A stretch of DNA of 64,000 bases. Origin: Rhizodiscina lignyota (taxonomy: Eukaryota; Ascomycota; Dothideomycetes; Aulographales; Rhizodiscinaceae). A program made the translations under genes and the position numbers. Location: contig ML978122.1 of the NCBI GenBank assembly GCA_010015805.1, forward strand, positions 2,390,453 through 2,454,452. The letters are read 5' to 3'. Within the stretch, counting starts at the first letter, position 1, and every line of letters begins with the position of its first letter. Under the pieces are notes generated by a model. It was not told where the DNA came from. It ran no database searches and saw only the letters and a program-made list of their open reading frames with translations. Positions 10,671-21,635 of this stretch are shown here, piece by piece.

Positions 10671-11993
10671 TTATCGTAAATTTCTGAAATAGCACAACGC
10701 AACAGTCGCAGAGCTGACGATCATGCAAGAGCCCGTAAACAGAATCACAGACTCATACTTGGCAGTGCCGTAGCTACCGACGCGAACCATTTCCTTCAGC
10801 AAAGCGCCACCAACTGGCCCAGCAAGCATATTGCCAATGCCTTTCCCAAAGTTCAAAAACCCGAATGCCGCGAAGGCTCCGGTAGACTCGCTACTGACCG
10901 CGGTGCCCATTCGGCCCCAGAGCGCCGTGTAGCCGGCACCAAAGAAGCCGTAGAAGAGAGAAAAGACGACCAAGACGCTGAAAGAGTGCGCCACGCCCCA
11001 GCAGCCGTAGACGGCAGCGGCAGCTATCAGCGTCGACGAGGTGGCAAGCAGGTTCAAGGGCAGTTTGCCATCTGACAAGTAGCCAAAACTCATCTGGCCT
11101 AGCACCTGTGATACGCTCATCATGGCTAGGAGGATGGCGCCGTGTGTCGGGCTCAGTCCGTTGGACGAGGCGTACGAAGGAAGGTAGAGAGAGGGGAAGA
11201 AATACCCAAGGCCCATCGCGAAGTTGGAAACGCTGTAGATCCAGAAACGCGGCGCTTTCAGAAAGGACCAGTCCGTCCTGCTGGCGGCCCCCTCCTCAGG
11301 AGCGCGCCCTCTGAGGAAGAAGATCAAAGGCCCCGTGCCGACGAACAGTCCAATGGCCATGGCCCTCAGCGTGGTCGGATAGCCATACCTGCGCAGCAGC
11401 GCGTCTATGCAGAACGGCATCACAGCGCCCGAGACGCCCGATGCGCTGCACAGTATCCCATACGCCATGCCCCTCCGCGCGACCCAGTACTCGTTCACCA
11501 TGCTGATGATGGGGTAGTAGAAGATGGTGAAGCCCACGCCGTACATGACGCCCTGCGTGACAATGAGCGTCGCCAGCGTGCGCGCAAACGAGCCGGCGAC
11601 CAGCGCCAGCAGACACAGCGGCCACCCGATCCAGATCATGTAGCGGCGGTAGACGGAGAAGCGCTTGATGAACGGAATCACAAGCGGCGCGGCCATGTAT
11701 GAGATGCCGCTGGCGGTCGTGCCGACTACCGCGATGAAGGGGTCGCCTTTGAATTCGGGCAGCTGGGAGTAGTAGTTTTGGAAGACGCCAAATGAGAGCG
11801 GGAAGCCCCAGAGCAGTGCTTCGAACACGAAGGCAGCTAGCAGCATCCTCCACGCCGCTGTTCCTCCATCGGCGCGAGGGAGAGACGGGATGGCATGCAA
11901 AGCTTCGGGATGCTGGACACTATCTAATCCTGGTGGCGGGGCCTCGAGAGTTGCTGTGACCTCCTGTAATTCGAGCTCGTGCTGTTGAGACAT
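10671..11993 (-). CDS. Major facilitator superfamily transporter, monocarboxylate-porter-like
   Basis: A single-exon gene for 440 residues starting at ATG (MSQQHELELQ). After a cytosolic N-terminus of about 48 residues there are roughly twelve hydrophobic segments in two sets of six, split by a basic loop (LRGRAPEEGAASRTDWSFLK). The opening WRMLLAAFVFEALLWGFPLSFGVFQNYY and the first-half VTQGVMYGVGFTIFYYPIISMVNEYWVARRG pattern match the fungal monocarboxylate-transporter-like MFS group: family members have SFGVFQxYY near TM1 and a WFxxRRGxAxGI segment after TM4. These carriers move small acids or other metabolites at the plasma membrane; the substrate cannot be read from sequence. Gene and neighbours show no cluster. 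Confidence 0.85.
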   Translation of the reverse strand: MSQQHELELQEVTATLEAPPPGLDSVQHPEALHAIPSLPRADGGTAAWRMLLAAFVFEALLWGFPLSFGVFQNYYSQLPEFKGDPFIAVVGTTASGISYMAAPLVIPFIKRFSVYRRYMIWIGWPLCLLALVAGSFARTLATLIVTQGVMYGVGFTIFYYPIISMVNEYWVARRGMAYGILCSASGVSGAVMPFCIDALLRRYGYPTTLRAMAIGLFVGTGPLIFFLRGRAPEEGAASRTDWSFLKAPRFWIYSVSNFAMGLGYFFPSLYLPSYASSNGLSPTHGAILLAMMSVSQVLGQMSFGYLSDGKLPLNLLATSSTLIAAAAVYGCWGVAHSFSVLVVFSLFYGFFGAGYTALWGRMGTAVSSESTGAFAAFGFLNFGKGIGNMLAGPVGGALLKEMVRVGSYGTAKYESVILFTGSCMIVSSATVALCYFRNLR

Positions 11994-12245
11994 TTCTCAA
12001 GCTGCTGGTGCGGCCAAATGTAATGTCTACGTTGAAGTTAATGGTCTCGGTTCCTAGAGAAGGTGCACTCCATTAAGTCCAAATCTGAGCCGAGGTAGGA
12101 ATTTTCCACTATAAAGAGGCTCAGTAAAGTAAGAGCCATAGGCGACAATACAATCGCATTTTTCCAGTAGCCGAGGTTAGGGTATAATTGCGATAATAAA
12201 GCAGACTCAACTCATGCCCCATACTACGCCATAGTCGAAAATCCT

Positions 12246-12590
12246 TTTTGAGAAGGCGTCCCCAGAGTGTTGTGGACATGACCGAAATAAGCCATTCATC
12301 CTTCACACCAGCCAAAAGTGCTTTTGATACTTTTGAAAGCGTCCCCCAAATCGCTATCGTGAACATGAACCAATAACCCTACCAAGGTAATCGGATCTCC
12401 AAAGATGCTCCAAGAGTAATCGCCATAATGTTCACATTGTCCCATCACCAGCTCCGTTCCTTTTGAAAGGCGTGCCCCGAAATCGTTATCGTGAACAGAA
12501 CCCAATAAGCCTACCAACCATGATCGGCCTTTTGAAAAATGCTCCAAGCGTAATCGTCGTAATGCTCACAATTGTCACATCACCGTACGT
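12246..12590. repeat. Diverged tandem repeat, about 130-bp unit
   Basis: Two copies of a unit begin with TTTTGAAAG at 12331 and 12461, 130 bp apart. Each contains CCCC(C/G)AAATCG(C/T)TATCGTGAAC, then CCAATAA, CCTACCAA, ATGCTCCAAG, GTAATCG and a final CACAATTGT/CACATTGT with CATCACC. A partial, more worn copy begins at 12246 (TTTTGAGAAGGCGTCCCC with ATAAGCC). The copies are about three-quarters identical. They sit just downstream of the FAR1-type gene and show no coding potential. Confidence 0.7.
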
Positions 12591-12646
12591 CAGCAAGCAG
12601 CCCAAACGTCCTCATCGACGGACTTCATCACCAACACACCCACCAC

Positions 12647-14388
12647 TCAGCGATGCCAACCCTCTCCCATCCCGCCCATCATCCTGCCCCGGCCATGCTG
12701 CTGCGTAGCGTACTGATTAACCGCCGCACCGGCATACTGCGCATGTCCCTGCATCTGCGACATGGCATTCTGCATCGCGGCCGCGCCAAACTGCGGACTC
12801 GCCGTGCCCTGGCTCTGATGCTGCTGGTTATGCATCATCGTCTGCGGCGGAGGCGCCTGCTGCTGCGGAGGCGCTGGCGGCGGCGTGTCTTTCGCACCAC
12901 TCCCCGCACCACCACCCATGTACCTGCCAACCAGATTGCGCAGCTCCTCGACGCGGATCTTCTCTGCCGCATGATCCTTCCTCTCGCGCTCGAGCTCCTT
13001 GCGCAGGCTCTCGACTTCTGCCTTCAGACGCTCGTTCTCCGCCGTGACTGCTGCGGTGGCGGCGTGGTTGCCGGCTTCGCGGAGCGCGGCAACTTCCTGC
13101 TCCAAGGACTCCTTGTCCATCTTGAGCAGCGCCATGGCGCTGCGGTCCTGCTCGTTCGGGCGCGGGAGGGCGTTGCGCGCGCCATCGCGCTGGCGCTGGG
13201 CCTGGACTTCCGCGCGCTGGCGGATCTCTTCTGCCTCGTCCTCATGCGGCGTGAGGTCGACCTGGGCCTTTCGTATCCTTCCAACCTCGTTCCTGACATC
13301 CTGCTTCGTGGCGCTCAGGTCCGGCCACCTCTCCACCAGCTCGTCGTAGATCTTGCGCACCTTCAGCCCCCGCCTTAAGCCCTTGACGATCGCCTCCTTG
13401 ACCTCGTCGGTCATCTTCCGGTGGATGGGATTCATCTTCGGGTCGTCGGGCCCGTGGTTGTGCTCGCCGTGGATGACGCGCAGCCGCCACACCTCTTCTT
13501 CCAAGCCGTCGTCGCGCACGCGCCGGAGCCGGTTGCCAGCGATCTTCATCTTGCAGCCGGAGCGCTTGCTCACGCGGCCCTTGCGCACGCGCGTCTCGTC
13601 GGTGAGGTGGTGGTTGTTCATCGGCCGGCCCTCGCGCGTGCACACGATGATCGATTTTTGCCCGGTAGCCGTCGACTTCTTGATGCTGAGGGCGTAGCCG
13701 TATTGGCGGGCGTGCTCGTTCGCCGCTCTGAGTAGCTCGTCGCGCGTGGGGTAGATTGTTCCTGCGGGCGGTGGGGGCATTGGGTTGTCGGTGTCGACGG
13801 TGGTGGCCTCTGGCGCGCCGGGGTCGGCAATGGGAGCGTCATCGCCGTCGTCGCCGTCGTCGCCGTCGTCCATGGATCGATCGCCATCGTCGTCATTGTC
13901 ATTGTCATTGTCGTTCGAAGGGTTTGCGGACTCGAGGAGCTGCTGCGAGGGGGAGTCGGGGTTTGGAGGGTGGGTGGGCAGAGAGTCGCTGCGAGGGTGG
14001 TCGAGTGATCGCTGAGCTTTCTTCTGCTGGCCCGGGTTTACTTGTACGAACGCCCTTACGGCGGAGAGGTCTGGCTCGGTGTATGCATGCTGAGGATGCG
14101 GCAGCGGGGTGAATTGGCCTGCTGCTGGTCTGTACGGACCCGGCGGAGGCGGTGGAGGAGGAGCAGGTCCGGGTCTAGCATAGCTGGGCTGCTCTGGAGC
14201 ACGATGCTGGGCAGCCGCGCTACCGTTCTCCTCGACCGGAGGCCTGGTGAACACAGGAGTTGTTAGGGCGGGCTGCGGCCAGCTGTCGAGAGAAGTAAGA
14301 CTGCACTACGACCGGACAGAGCGATGGGGGGCGATTGAGATGGTACTTGCCAGACGAAAGCTCTGCCGTTACCCGTATTGCTGTACAT
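12647..14388 (-). CDS. FAR1-type zinc-finger DNA-binding protein with coiled coil
   Basis: I propose two exons, 14388-14347 and 14272-12647 (74-bp intron), 555 residues, beginning MYSNTGNGRAFVWQ. The long second exon has no ATG at its head, and phase 0 joins cleanly. The N-terminal 150 residues are Pro/Gln-rich with an acidic run (DNDNDNDNDDDG and DDGDDGDDGDD). A FAR1/WRKY-GCM1-like domain follows: YPTRDELLRAANEHARQYGYAL, then Cys in IIVCTREGR, Cys in SGCKMKI, and His-x-His in VIHGEHNHG, the C-C-H-H zinc set. Then comes a conserved helical segment (HRKMTDEVKEAIVKGL) and a long coiled coil (about residues 390-470), ending Gln/Met-rich. FAR1 domains are related to Mutator-type transposases, but no transposase core follows, so this is a transcription-factor-like protein. 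The first exon is the least certain part. Confidence 0.75.
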
Positions 14389-15018
14389 GATGATCGGGAT
14401 TGCAGCGATCTTCAGATAATGCGGGGATGATGGTGTCGAGTAGGAGCTGGAGGAGAGGACCTTAGCAGAGCGGCGAGAAAGAGGGCGGTCAATAACAGCG
14501 AATCGTCCGTGCGCGATCCCGGCCTCCAGTTTTCTATTTTGGGAAAACTGGCTGGACCCGTGGGACGACAATGCCTTTCTCGATAGCCCACTGTGATAGA
14601 GTCTTGAATTCCAAGAATCATACTGTGTGCAGATGACAGATGCTACTTTTGAAGCACGCAGATTCTCAACATTCGAGTTCTATACCTTGTGAAAATGCGC
14701 GAGGCCATGCCATTGGTGGTCTTCAACTGTCCTGCACCAAATTAGGATGACTGCAAAATCTCCAAAATAAAGCCGGTAAACTCGAGTATTGCAGAAGATA
14801 TACTTCATTGTACGTCGGTCAGCTCTTCGAATCCGAGCCAATCCGTAACAATATCCAAGTCGTGCTAGTACGTTCTTCAAAAGAGACTCGCAATGCGTCT
14901 ATCAAATGCATCAATTCAGCGCTGAACGCTTTTCAGAATATAGTACAATCGCTATGCTTCCCTTATCCGACCAACGCCAAACATGTCTATCAAATGGGTA
15001 TCAAAGTCGGCCAAAGGC
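14389..15018. other. Intergenic region, no gene seen
   Basis: Holds the promoter of the FAR1-type gene on the right side of that gene and the 3' flank of the glycosyltransferase gene. Short ORFs on both strands have no recognisable content. Confidence 0.4.
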
Positions 15019-16214
15019 CTATGAGAAAGTCTTCTCCTGCGACGCCTTACCTGGCTCATCTTTTACAACGATCTCCTCTTTCCGCGCAATGAAACTCTCA
15101 TGCGCAAGCCCCAGCATGGCCTGCGCGAGCGACGCGCTCACGCCCGGCTTCAGCAGCTCGCCCTTTTTCAGCCAGAAATGCCGCACAAACTGCCCCTTGC
15201 ACTCCGTGCCGCTCTCGGGATAGCCGTTGCCCTCGGCGCACGGAATGTCCTTGACGTCGTGCTCCTGGTCGAACTCGTAGCGGATGTAGTCGGCGAAGGC
15301 GCGCTGCTCTGCGGGCCAGGGGTTCTTCCAGTGGCTGCAGTTCGGGTACTTGACCTCGTCGTCGGGACATGAGGTCCAAGCGGCGAGCATGTCGTGGGTG
15401 CGAGGTAGGTTCTGCGCGACGACGAAGCCGGCGTTGTTGACGACCTTGCCGTAGCTGTCTTTGTTCCAGCTCCTGTCGGGGTCGAGCGCCATTGCGAGAG
15501 ACGTCTTCTCAGGGACGACGCGCCAGCGGTTGAGGAGCCACTCGAAAGGGAGGGAGAGGTGCGTGAAGACGGCATCGGCGTCGATGGAGATGCAGACGTC
15601 GTGGGATTTGAGGATGCGCGAGAGTGCGGAGGGCTTGGTCCAGAAAGGGGCACGGTCGGGTTGCTTGTCGGTACGGATGAAGTAGTATTCGTAGCCGTGG
15701 ATCATGGCTGGGCATATCAGCTGCTGTCCTAACAAGCAAGCGGAGAGACAAAGCACTCACCATACATATAGTGGTTCAGCATTCCAGCAGCGAGCGGGTG
15801 CGTCTTGTCCCAGTTGAGCGGATTCTCGTCCATAATTTCGCCCTCCTTGTCGAGAGGTCTCGTGTCGATGTCGATGATACAGAGCCTCTTGCCCAAAGGC
15901 TTCGTCCAAAGTGGCTCGCCCTGAATTCCCCACTCCGTTCCAGCATAGTCGCGGAAAGTGGTTCCGTCGATGGCCTGAGTAGGCTTATATAGTGTTCGTA
16001 CGAGCTTTCTGAACGACGAAGTGTCTACGTCTTCTGCAGCAGCTGCGAGCTGAGCTGAAGGTCTGAATCGGTGCAGCTGTTCAGGTACGATGGGAGCCTC
16101 GAGCGAGAGCCAGGAGAGAATGAAGAAGAAGATGAGAAGCAGAGCGAGGATCCATGGCGCTCGCCTAATTCTTTGAACGAGGGTCATGTTGGGGTGTTCT
16201 TTGAATGCATACAT
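15019..16214 (-). CDS. Type II membrane glycosyltransferase (GMA12/MNN10-like nucleotide-sugar transferase)
   Basis: Two exons, 16214-15761 and 15707-15019, separated by a 53-bp intron (GTGAGT donor), give 380 residues. A cytosolic basic start is followed by one membrane anchor (WILALLLIFFFILSWLSL, residues about 20-37), a stem, and a luminal catalytic domain. Motifs include LNHYMYAMIHGYEYYFI, a DAD metal and nucleotide-sugar motif in CISIDADAVFTH, NNAGFVVAQN, and WPAEQRAFADYI. This order (HGY, then SRILKSHD, DAD, then NxG and EQ-A) matches the fungal GT-A-fold galactosyl/mannosyl transferase group, which acts in the Golgi on glycoproteins or wall polymers. Donor and acceptor are not readable. 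ATG choice: the first in frame; Met10 is an alternative that keeps the anchor. Confidence 0.8.
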
Positions 16215-17636
16215 AGTGTCGTTGAGGAAGGACAGTAGCGACAGTGGAGCAGAAGGGAAGAGAGATTAGGTGTAACAGCCTTCTCGCAGCCCGAGTGGGC
16301 ATATAAGAGCGTGCCAAGTACAGTGAACGTGTGCAAGTTGGGGAAGGAGCAAGGCTTTGTCTCGGTCACCGGCGCAGAGGCATGTCGAGCCTTAAGGCTC
16401 CGCGGGAATGGGCATATGCAAATGCCAGCTGGCTGTGAATCAGCAAGCGGTGAGCAGGGCCGTCTGTGATAGGATTCGGCGAGAAATGAGGGAGCACAGC
16501 GGCGAGAAGTAGCTAAGCAAGAAGAGCTGTACAGGGCGGCGCAGTCGGGGCATGAAGTATAAGCTCTCTTGGCTGTTACCTATGGATGGGGGCGAAAAGG
16601 TTGCGAGCAGGCCGGGGTGGGATGATGGCTTTGTCCACTGCCCATTCCTCGCACGTAATAAGATCGAGTCGCGAGCACGCTTCGTTTTGGGTAACACTTT
16701 GCCAGCACGAGCCACAGGGCGCAGTTTCACCCTCATGCATTTGGCCGCTCGAGAAGACGTCCGGAAGGGCGAGGAAGACGGGGCGTCGCAGCACCTCGTC
16801 ATGCCGACTTGGCGGGCCATATTTCGCTGCTCGCGCTGCTGGCCGACGAGCTGCGTTTGAGCCTGAAACATGCTGCCAAGCGTGAAGCCAGTCAGGAGAG
16901 GAAAATGGGCAATTCCCAAATATGCGTGTGGGGGATCTTCCGCCCGTGATTTGGTAGGGCAGCAATAAGCTTAACTCTAGCCTTGCGCGCTAACATTAGC
17001 CCAACGGCGCGGCCCACCCACTTCAGCCTTGCTGACGGCCATCGCGCTAGTGAACACATTACCTAACACGTCTGCTGCGCACTCGACACACATATATCAA
17101 TCGACGCGTTCGACGTTTCCCGAAAGTAGGAAATTCCGTAGTCTAACAGCGCTGGGGATGTCTGGCAGTGTGCATGATGCTCGGGTACTTGCGCGAATGC
17201 ACCGGGGGGAGCATCCTGCGGCGACTTTTCAACACTTGGCTTCCAGCTCGCGCAAATTGCTGACACGCAAAGGGGAGTCGCACGCGACTCGAGCACTGCA
17301 TTCGACTTTCACAGGAGCTCGCTCAAGTTTCGCCGGACTTGGTGGAATTCCATTCGGAGACACTTGCGAGTCGGCATCTGCCGCTCGAGCTATCATTTAC
17401 CCCCATGGATAAATGTCAGATTTAAGTCTTCAACAAAGACCGCGCTAACCACACAGCACGGATGCTGTTAACAAGCATCATCCTCTATCCCGACCTATTT
17501 TCGAAAGTCCAGACTTCAGCTCTCTTACGGCCGAACCGCCTCCATCTTCTTGTTGAGCTTCACCCACCACAACAGAAACTACCCCATGAGAGACAGAACA
17601 TGCCCCTTCCAGTTTTGTACGGGACCTCTAAACTTC
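16215..17636. other. Intergenic region, no supported gene
   Basis: About 1.4 kb. Overlapping ORFs of up to 160 codons exist on both strands (for example at 16440-16919), but none has a family motif or a plausible splice model. It contains the promoter of the glycosyltransferase gene and the 3' flank of the Cys-rich protein gene. Confidence 0.35.
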
Positions 17637-17976
17637 TCAGTCGCTACCGCAAATGAATTGTCCCGGTGTGGCTGAAGAAGTACAGAGGCCTCCAGTCGAA
17701 TGACAAGGCGCACCGGCGAAGCATGCTGGAGCTTGTCCACTCGAGAGTAGCTGTATCATTACCACAGTCAGCTAGGATACCAACAATCCATCTAGAGTCT
17801 CTTGCGAAACTAAAGATACTATAACGAGGAACGGGATTTCCACATACGCAACATCCAGTTTGTGAGGTGCACCCGTTGGCTCCGTCCGTAGAGCAAGTTC
17901 CCACTTGCGGCGTGGTGGCAGCGTAAGCTATCCCAACGGATTGAAGCGCGAAGGCGGCAATAACGATGAAACGCAT
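17637..17976 (-). CDS. Small cysteine-rich secreted protein (effector-like), two exons
   Basis: Exons 17976-17848 and 17750-17637 flank a 97-bp intron with a GTATGT donor, a CTGAC branch site 18-22 bases before the end and an ACAG acceptor. The product has 80 residues: a signal peptide (about residues 1-19, MRFIVIAAFALQSVGIAYA) then a 60-residue mature domain with eight Cys (spacing C-7-C-5-CC-9-C-4-C-6-C-11-C). The unspliced frame would run 110 codons but loses the Cys pattern; the spliced one ends TPGQFICGSD. Eight Cys including one CC doublet is not the hydrophobin pattern (which needs two). Secreted, disulfide-rich proteins of this size often act at the surface or on hosts or competitors; the role here is unknown. 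Confidence 0.7.
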
Positions 17977-18442
17977 GATTGGAGCTTGCTCGAGCCAATG
18001 AAGGTAGAGACTGGAAGGAAAATGGTAGGTATGATGAGTAAAATGAAGTCAGTTGAAAGGTCGAAAGATTTAAGTACACCACGATACTTCGAGCTGACCT
18101 TTATATCTACGCAAAGACTGCCTGTCAGGCTGCGGAATGAACCGCTTTTCTACTCATCTTTCACCGTTCTACAGACACTATAATGCGCTTTAATTGAGGT
18201 TGAGTCAGTCAAAGTGACAAAGCTAAAGTTTAGCCCTTACTATTTCCTATTTCGGACAGTCAGACGAAGCCGTATAGAGCCAACACCGAGCTCGCAACGG
18301 ATTCTCTATATCTGAATCATTATTGTGGGCATCTCTCGTGTTCGCAATTCCGACATTCTGCACACTCAGCACTACGAAATATGAAACATCGGATGATGTC
18401 ATTAAATCCGTCCTTTCATGAAACTCTTCCTCCTTCCTTCCT
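17977..18442. other. Intergenic region, no gene seen
   Basis: Promoter of the Cys-rich protein gene and 3' flank of the MATE-type gene. Nothing else is seen. Confidence 0.4.
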
Positions 18443-20112
18443 CTAACCGTGGAAAGCTTCCAACTTCGCCCGACCGCTCTTCAGTACCCACACCCATATC
18501 GCATCAACGAGCAGCACGTCGAAGAAGCTGAACACCAGACTGCCACCAAACACAACGCTCTGGTACGTCCACGCATTATCCGGATTCAAGTCCTTCACCT
18601 GGCAGACGATCGCCCACGGTAGCACGTACAACAGGTTCGACGCCAGACTCTGGTACAGATACCACTTCGGCCTCGTCGCGAGCAGCACCGTCGCAAGCTG
18701 CGTCGACATAGCGTAGAAGATGTAGCACCAGTCGATCGTGCGCCACATATGCCCCGTGATCTTCGCAACTGCATCCGAGTTGGAGAGATAATATGCGAAT
18801 GGCCGAGCTCCGAAGAGCGAGAGGAAGAGACACAGTGGGATTTCTACGACCAGTGCAACAATCAGCGAGATGACCGCTGGTTTCAACAATGCGCGCATGG
18901 TCGGCCAGCTAGCTCTCGGGCTTCTCGCGTTTCCGATACTCCGCCGCCATTCCCCCCACGTGTGGCCGATGAATGTCAGCGACGTTGCTTCAAGCGATTG
19001 CACCGGCACCATGACGAGGCCCCAGCGGATGGTGTTGAAGACACCCCATGCGGTGGCATAGTCTGTGCCCATCGCCACAATCGTGCTGACGAGCCAGAGA
19101 TACAGTGCGTTCCGGATTGCAGACTCTGCTAATGTGATTAGGCCCGGCCGTGCGAGAATCTTCAGGGCATGTAGACTCGGAGAAAGCGATATCCTCGGGC
19201 CCCTCTCTCTTTCTTCGCTCTTGCTGAACTTGAAGCTGTTGCTGTAGAGGAAATATGCCAACCCAACTAGCGCGGATGTCATATTGCACGCCAGCTGGTT
19301 TCCACCCTGCATGTTCACCGTAGGCTTGAAGCTGCCAACATGGAACTTTGAAATGATCAGAAGATCCAATACGATATTGACCGCGAACTTGACCGAGCTG
19401 ATCATGAGCGGCACGTCCGGCTTATCCAGCGCCCTCGTCGCCGTCGCCACCGCCGTCTCGATCGCGGAACTCAGCGATGAAAACGCGCTGATGCGCACAT
19501 ATGTCAGGCTCGCCTGCCGAATCTGCGCGGGCACGAAGCCCTTCGCAAACGTGCTCGCCGCGCCCACGAACGCGACGCTCATGACAAGCCCGAGGATGGA
19601 TTGCACTAGAATCAGCGTGTGCGTGAGCTGCAGCCGCTGCCCGAGCGAGCGTGACGACTTGTCGCCGATGGTGACCCATGCGGCGCGCGGAAGGCCCTCG
19701 TTCAGCACCTCGGCGACGACGCCGACGTACGTGTACGCGTCCGTCGTCGCAACGAGCGAGGCGTCGATGTTGGCGACCCAGAGTTTGGAGAGCGTGGCGT
19801 AGAGGGCGGGGAGGGTGAAGGCGGCGAGGTTGAAGAGGAGCGCGCCGAAGTAACTACATAGCCAATATTAACCTGAATTCTGAAACTCTGGAGCTGAATG
19901 GATGTGATGTTGGGGATAAATCACCTGTCGCGATGGATGTATGCAGGCAGCCTTGTCCACCAAGTCTTCCAAGTTCCATCACGCTCGTCGACGTCCTCGA
20001 AAGGCTGAGTAGCTTCATCAGGCTGCTCAATCCCTCGATCTTCAACTTGGATATCGTTCTTCGGCAACATCCTGTACCGCGCTCTTTCTCCAGCTCTTCT
20101 GAGGAGCCACAT
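18443..20112 (-). CDS. MATE-type multidrug/toxin extrusion transporter
   Basis: Two exons, 20112-19925 and 19853-18443 (71-bp intron, GTGATT donor), give 532 residues. The long second exon opens without ATG; joining it to the upstream frame (…[22 protein letters not shown]) restores a start at [13 protein letters not shown]. An N-terminal cytosolic stretch of about 65 residues precedes roughly twelve hydrophobic helices. Features typical of the fungal MATE group include [47 protein letters not shown] and [29 protein letters not shown]. Such proteins export drugs or metabolites in exchange for H+ or Na+. The substrate is unknown. The N-terminal exon is less conserved in type and its start is somewhat uncertain (Met15 is an alternative). 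Confidence 0.8.
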
Positions 20113-21635
20113 GATTCCGTCCCCGACGCGCGCAGCCCCTTCAAATACTATGCGCTCTTCACGTTCACCTCATACCCATCTACGCGACGTTCCCCGCGCC
20201 GTACGCACTCGGTCGAGTTTGCCCGTTCAGCACGACTTTTGCAAAGTTCCAGCAGGATCAAGGGGAGTCGGGCGTAAGTTGTAGAGGCGAGGTCGTACAG
20301 ACTCCACCTGAGAACGGCTCGGGCCGGCGCCTGATTGGATGTTTACTTGAGTACGTCAGGGAGCATCGGGTGCGAGTTCTGCATTCATGGGGGTTTGCAT
20401 TTGCCAAGAGGGCAGGCGGGATAGCGAGCATGTGAAATATGAGACTCTGTGGACGGTGGCAGCTTGCTTTGATTAAAGGCCTGTTCGAAGGGCGACGGGT
20501 CCCATGAAGTTGTATTTTGTTGAATTTCAGAGTATCGTAGAGTGCTCGATCGTCGACTACAACTACGGAGTATTGTCGTGACAGCTTGACAGCTCGAAGG
20601 CCTTCTTGAATAGAAAGGATGATCCATATCTCAAGCGGTCTGGTGAGTCCGGTCAAAGTCCACAATGCCAGAGCGTTTGTTGTCTTGCAAAATCAATAAT
20701 TACCCAGAGGCACGAGATAGTGGCCAACCGCTCATCGGGCTAAGCGAACGTATCATCAACAACAAGATGATCAGATCATGGTGATAGTAGCCCCTATCTC
20801 CGCAATAGGAATCAAATCCATTTCGAGATGATAAATCTACAGAAGACAGGCCGATTGATATCTCCAAATTCGACAATCGGAGGTAAGATGTTCAGTAAAC
20901 CCCAGAATCCGCTTCCAAGTTCTCTCACATGATATCGAGAGCCTTCAGGGGCCGGCATCTGGGGGGCCTTAGACCTATCAAGGCGTTCGCAAACGCTATC
21001 ACATGTAGTTTTGGGAGAATGGTACGTATCTTAATAGGCTGTAAGTGCTTTCATTCGGCTATATCGTTTGTGTGCTGGACACTGAGAGACATAAAGAGAC
21101 TTGTGCCGTGGGGTTTGCCCAAGCATCAGTCGTGCTGATGGGCGTCCAGGTCTTTCATATGACACAGGGCAACGCGGAAGACCTAAGGCTATCAGCGACT
21201 ACAACCGCAAAGCCTCTCTCTTGGAATTCCACTTCTCGAAGCAGAATACGGCTGTGCTCGAAGTAGCTGGAGGTAGTCGTAAAATTAAAGTGCGGAGAGG
21301 CGCCGATGACGTGGGATTTTTAGTCAGCCTGTTTCGCGCTCTTTCAAAGCCCAAATTCCTCTCAAACACCACGCACTTCCTCCTTCCTCGCAAAATCCCG
21401 ACGATGGGATTTCAGCTAATTCCATAAGGCGTGTGTTCCGCGCCCTTCGCTGCTTACTCATGCCTGGAGGAGACTCCAGATCTGGAGTTCATCCCAGATC
21501 CGGTTGGATACAGCGAAAACCCCGTGACTCTCGAGCGAGACGTGCATAAGGTTTGTCAGGGGTTTAAGTAGCCGCATTTCTTGTCGATATCATGCTATCA
21601 AACTCTGATCAATTTTCCTCTTCACCTTTGTCGAA
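20113..21635. other. Intergenic region, no supported gene
   Basis: About 1.5 kb of divergent spacer between the MATE-type gene and the nitronate monooxygenase gene. A 135-codon open frame on the minus strand (20258-20665) lacks a recognisable domain and I do not accept it as a gene. Confidence 0.4.

Noticed and set aside
11142-11702. 186-codon open frame opposite the MFS gene
   Set aside because: Antisense shadow of membrane-helix codons; no domain.
12572-13378. 268-codon open frame on the plus strand opposite the FAR1-type gene
   Set aside because: It is antisense to a recognisable coding exon and its composition (Arg/Leu runs) follows from the GC-rich codons of the other strand.
16440-16919. 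159-codon minus-strand frame and overlapping plus-strand frames
   Set aside because: Three frames overlap in GC-rich spacer and none resembles a protein family.
17821-17850. Extra Cys motif CVCGN in the unspliced small secreted protein
   Set aside because: It lies inside the inferred intron, whose donor, branch and acceptor are all canonical and whose removal yields a better product.
20258-20665. 135-codon minus-strand frame
   Set aside because: No recognisable motif, no splice partner, and located in a spacer with equal open frames on both strands.
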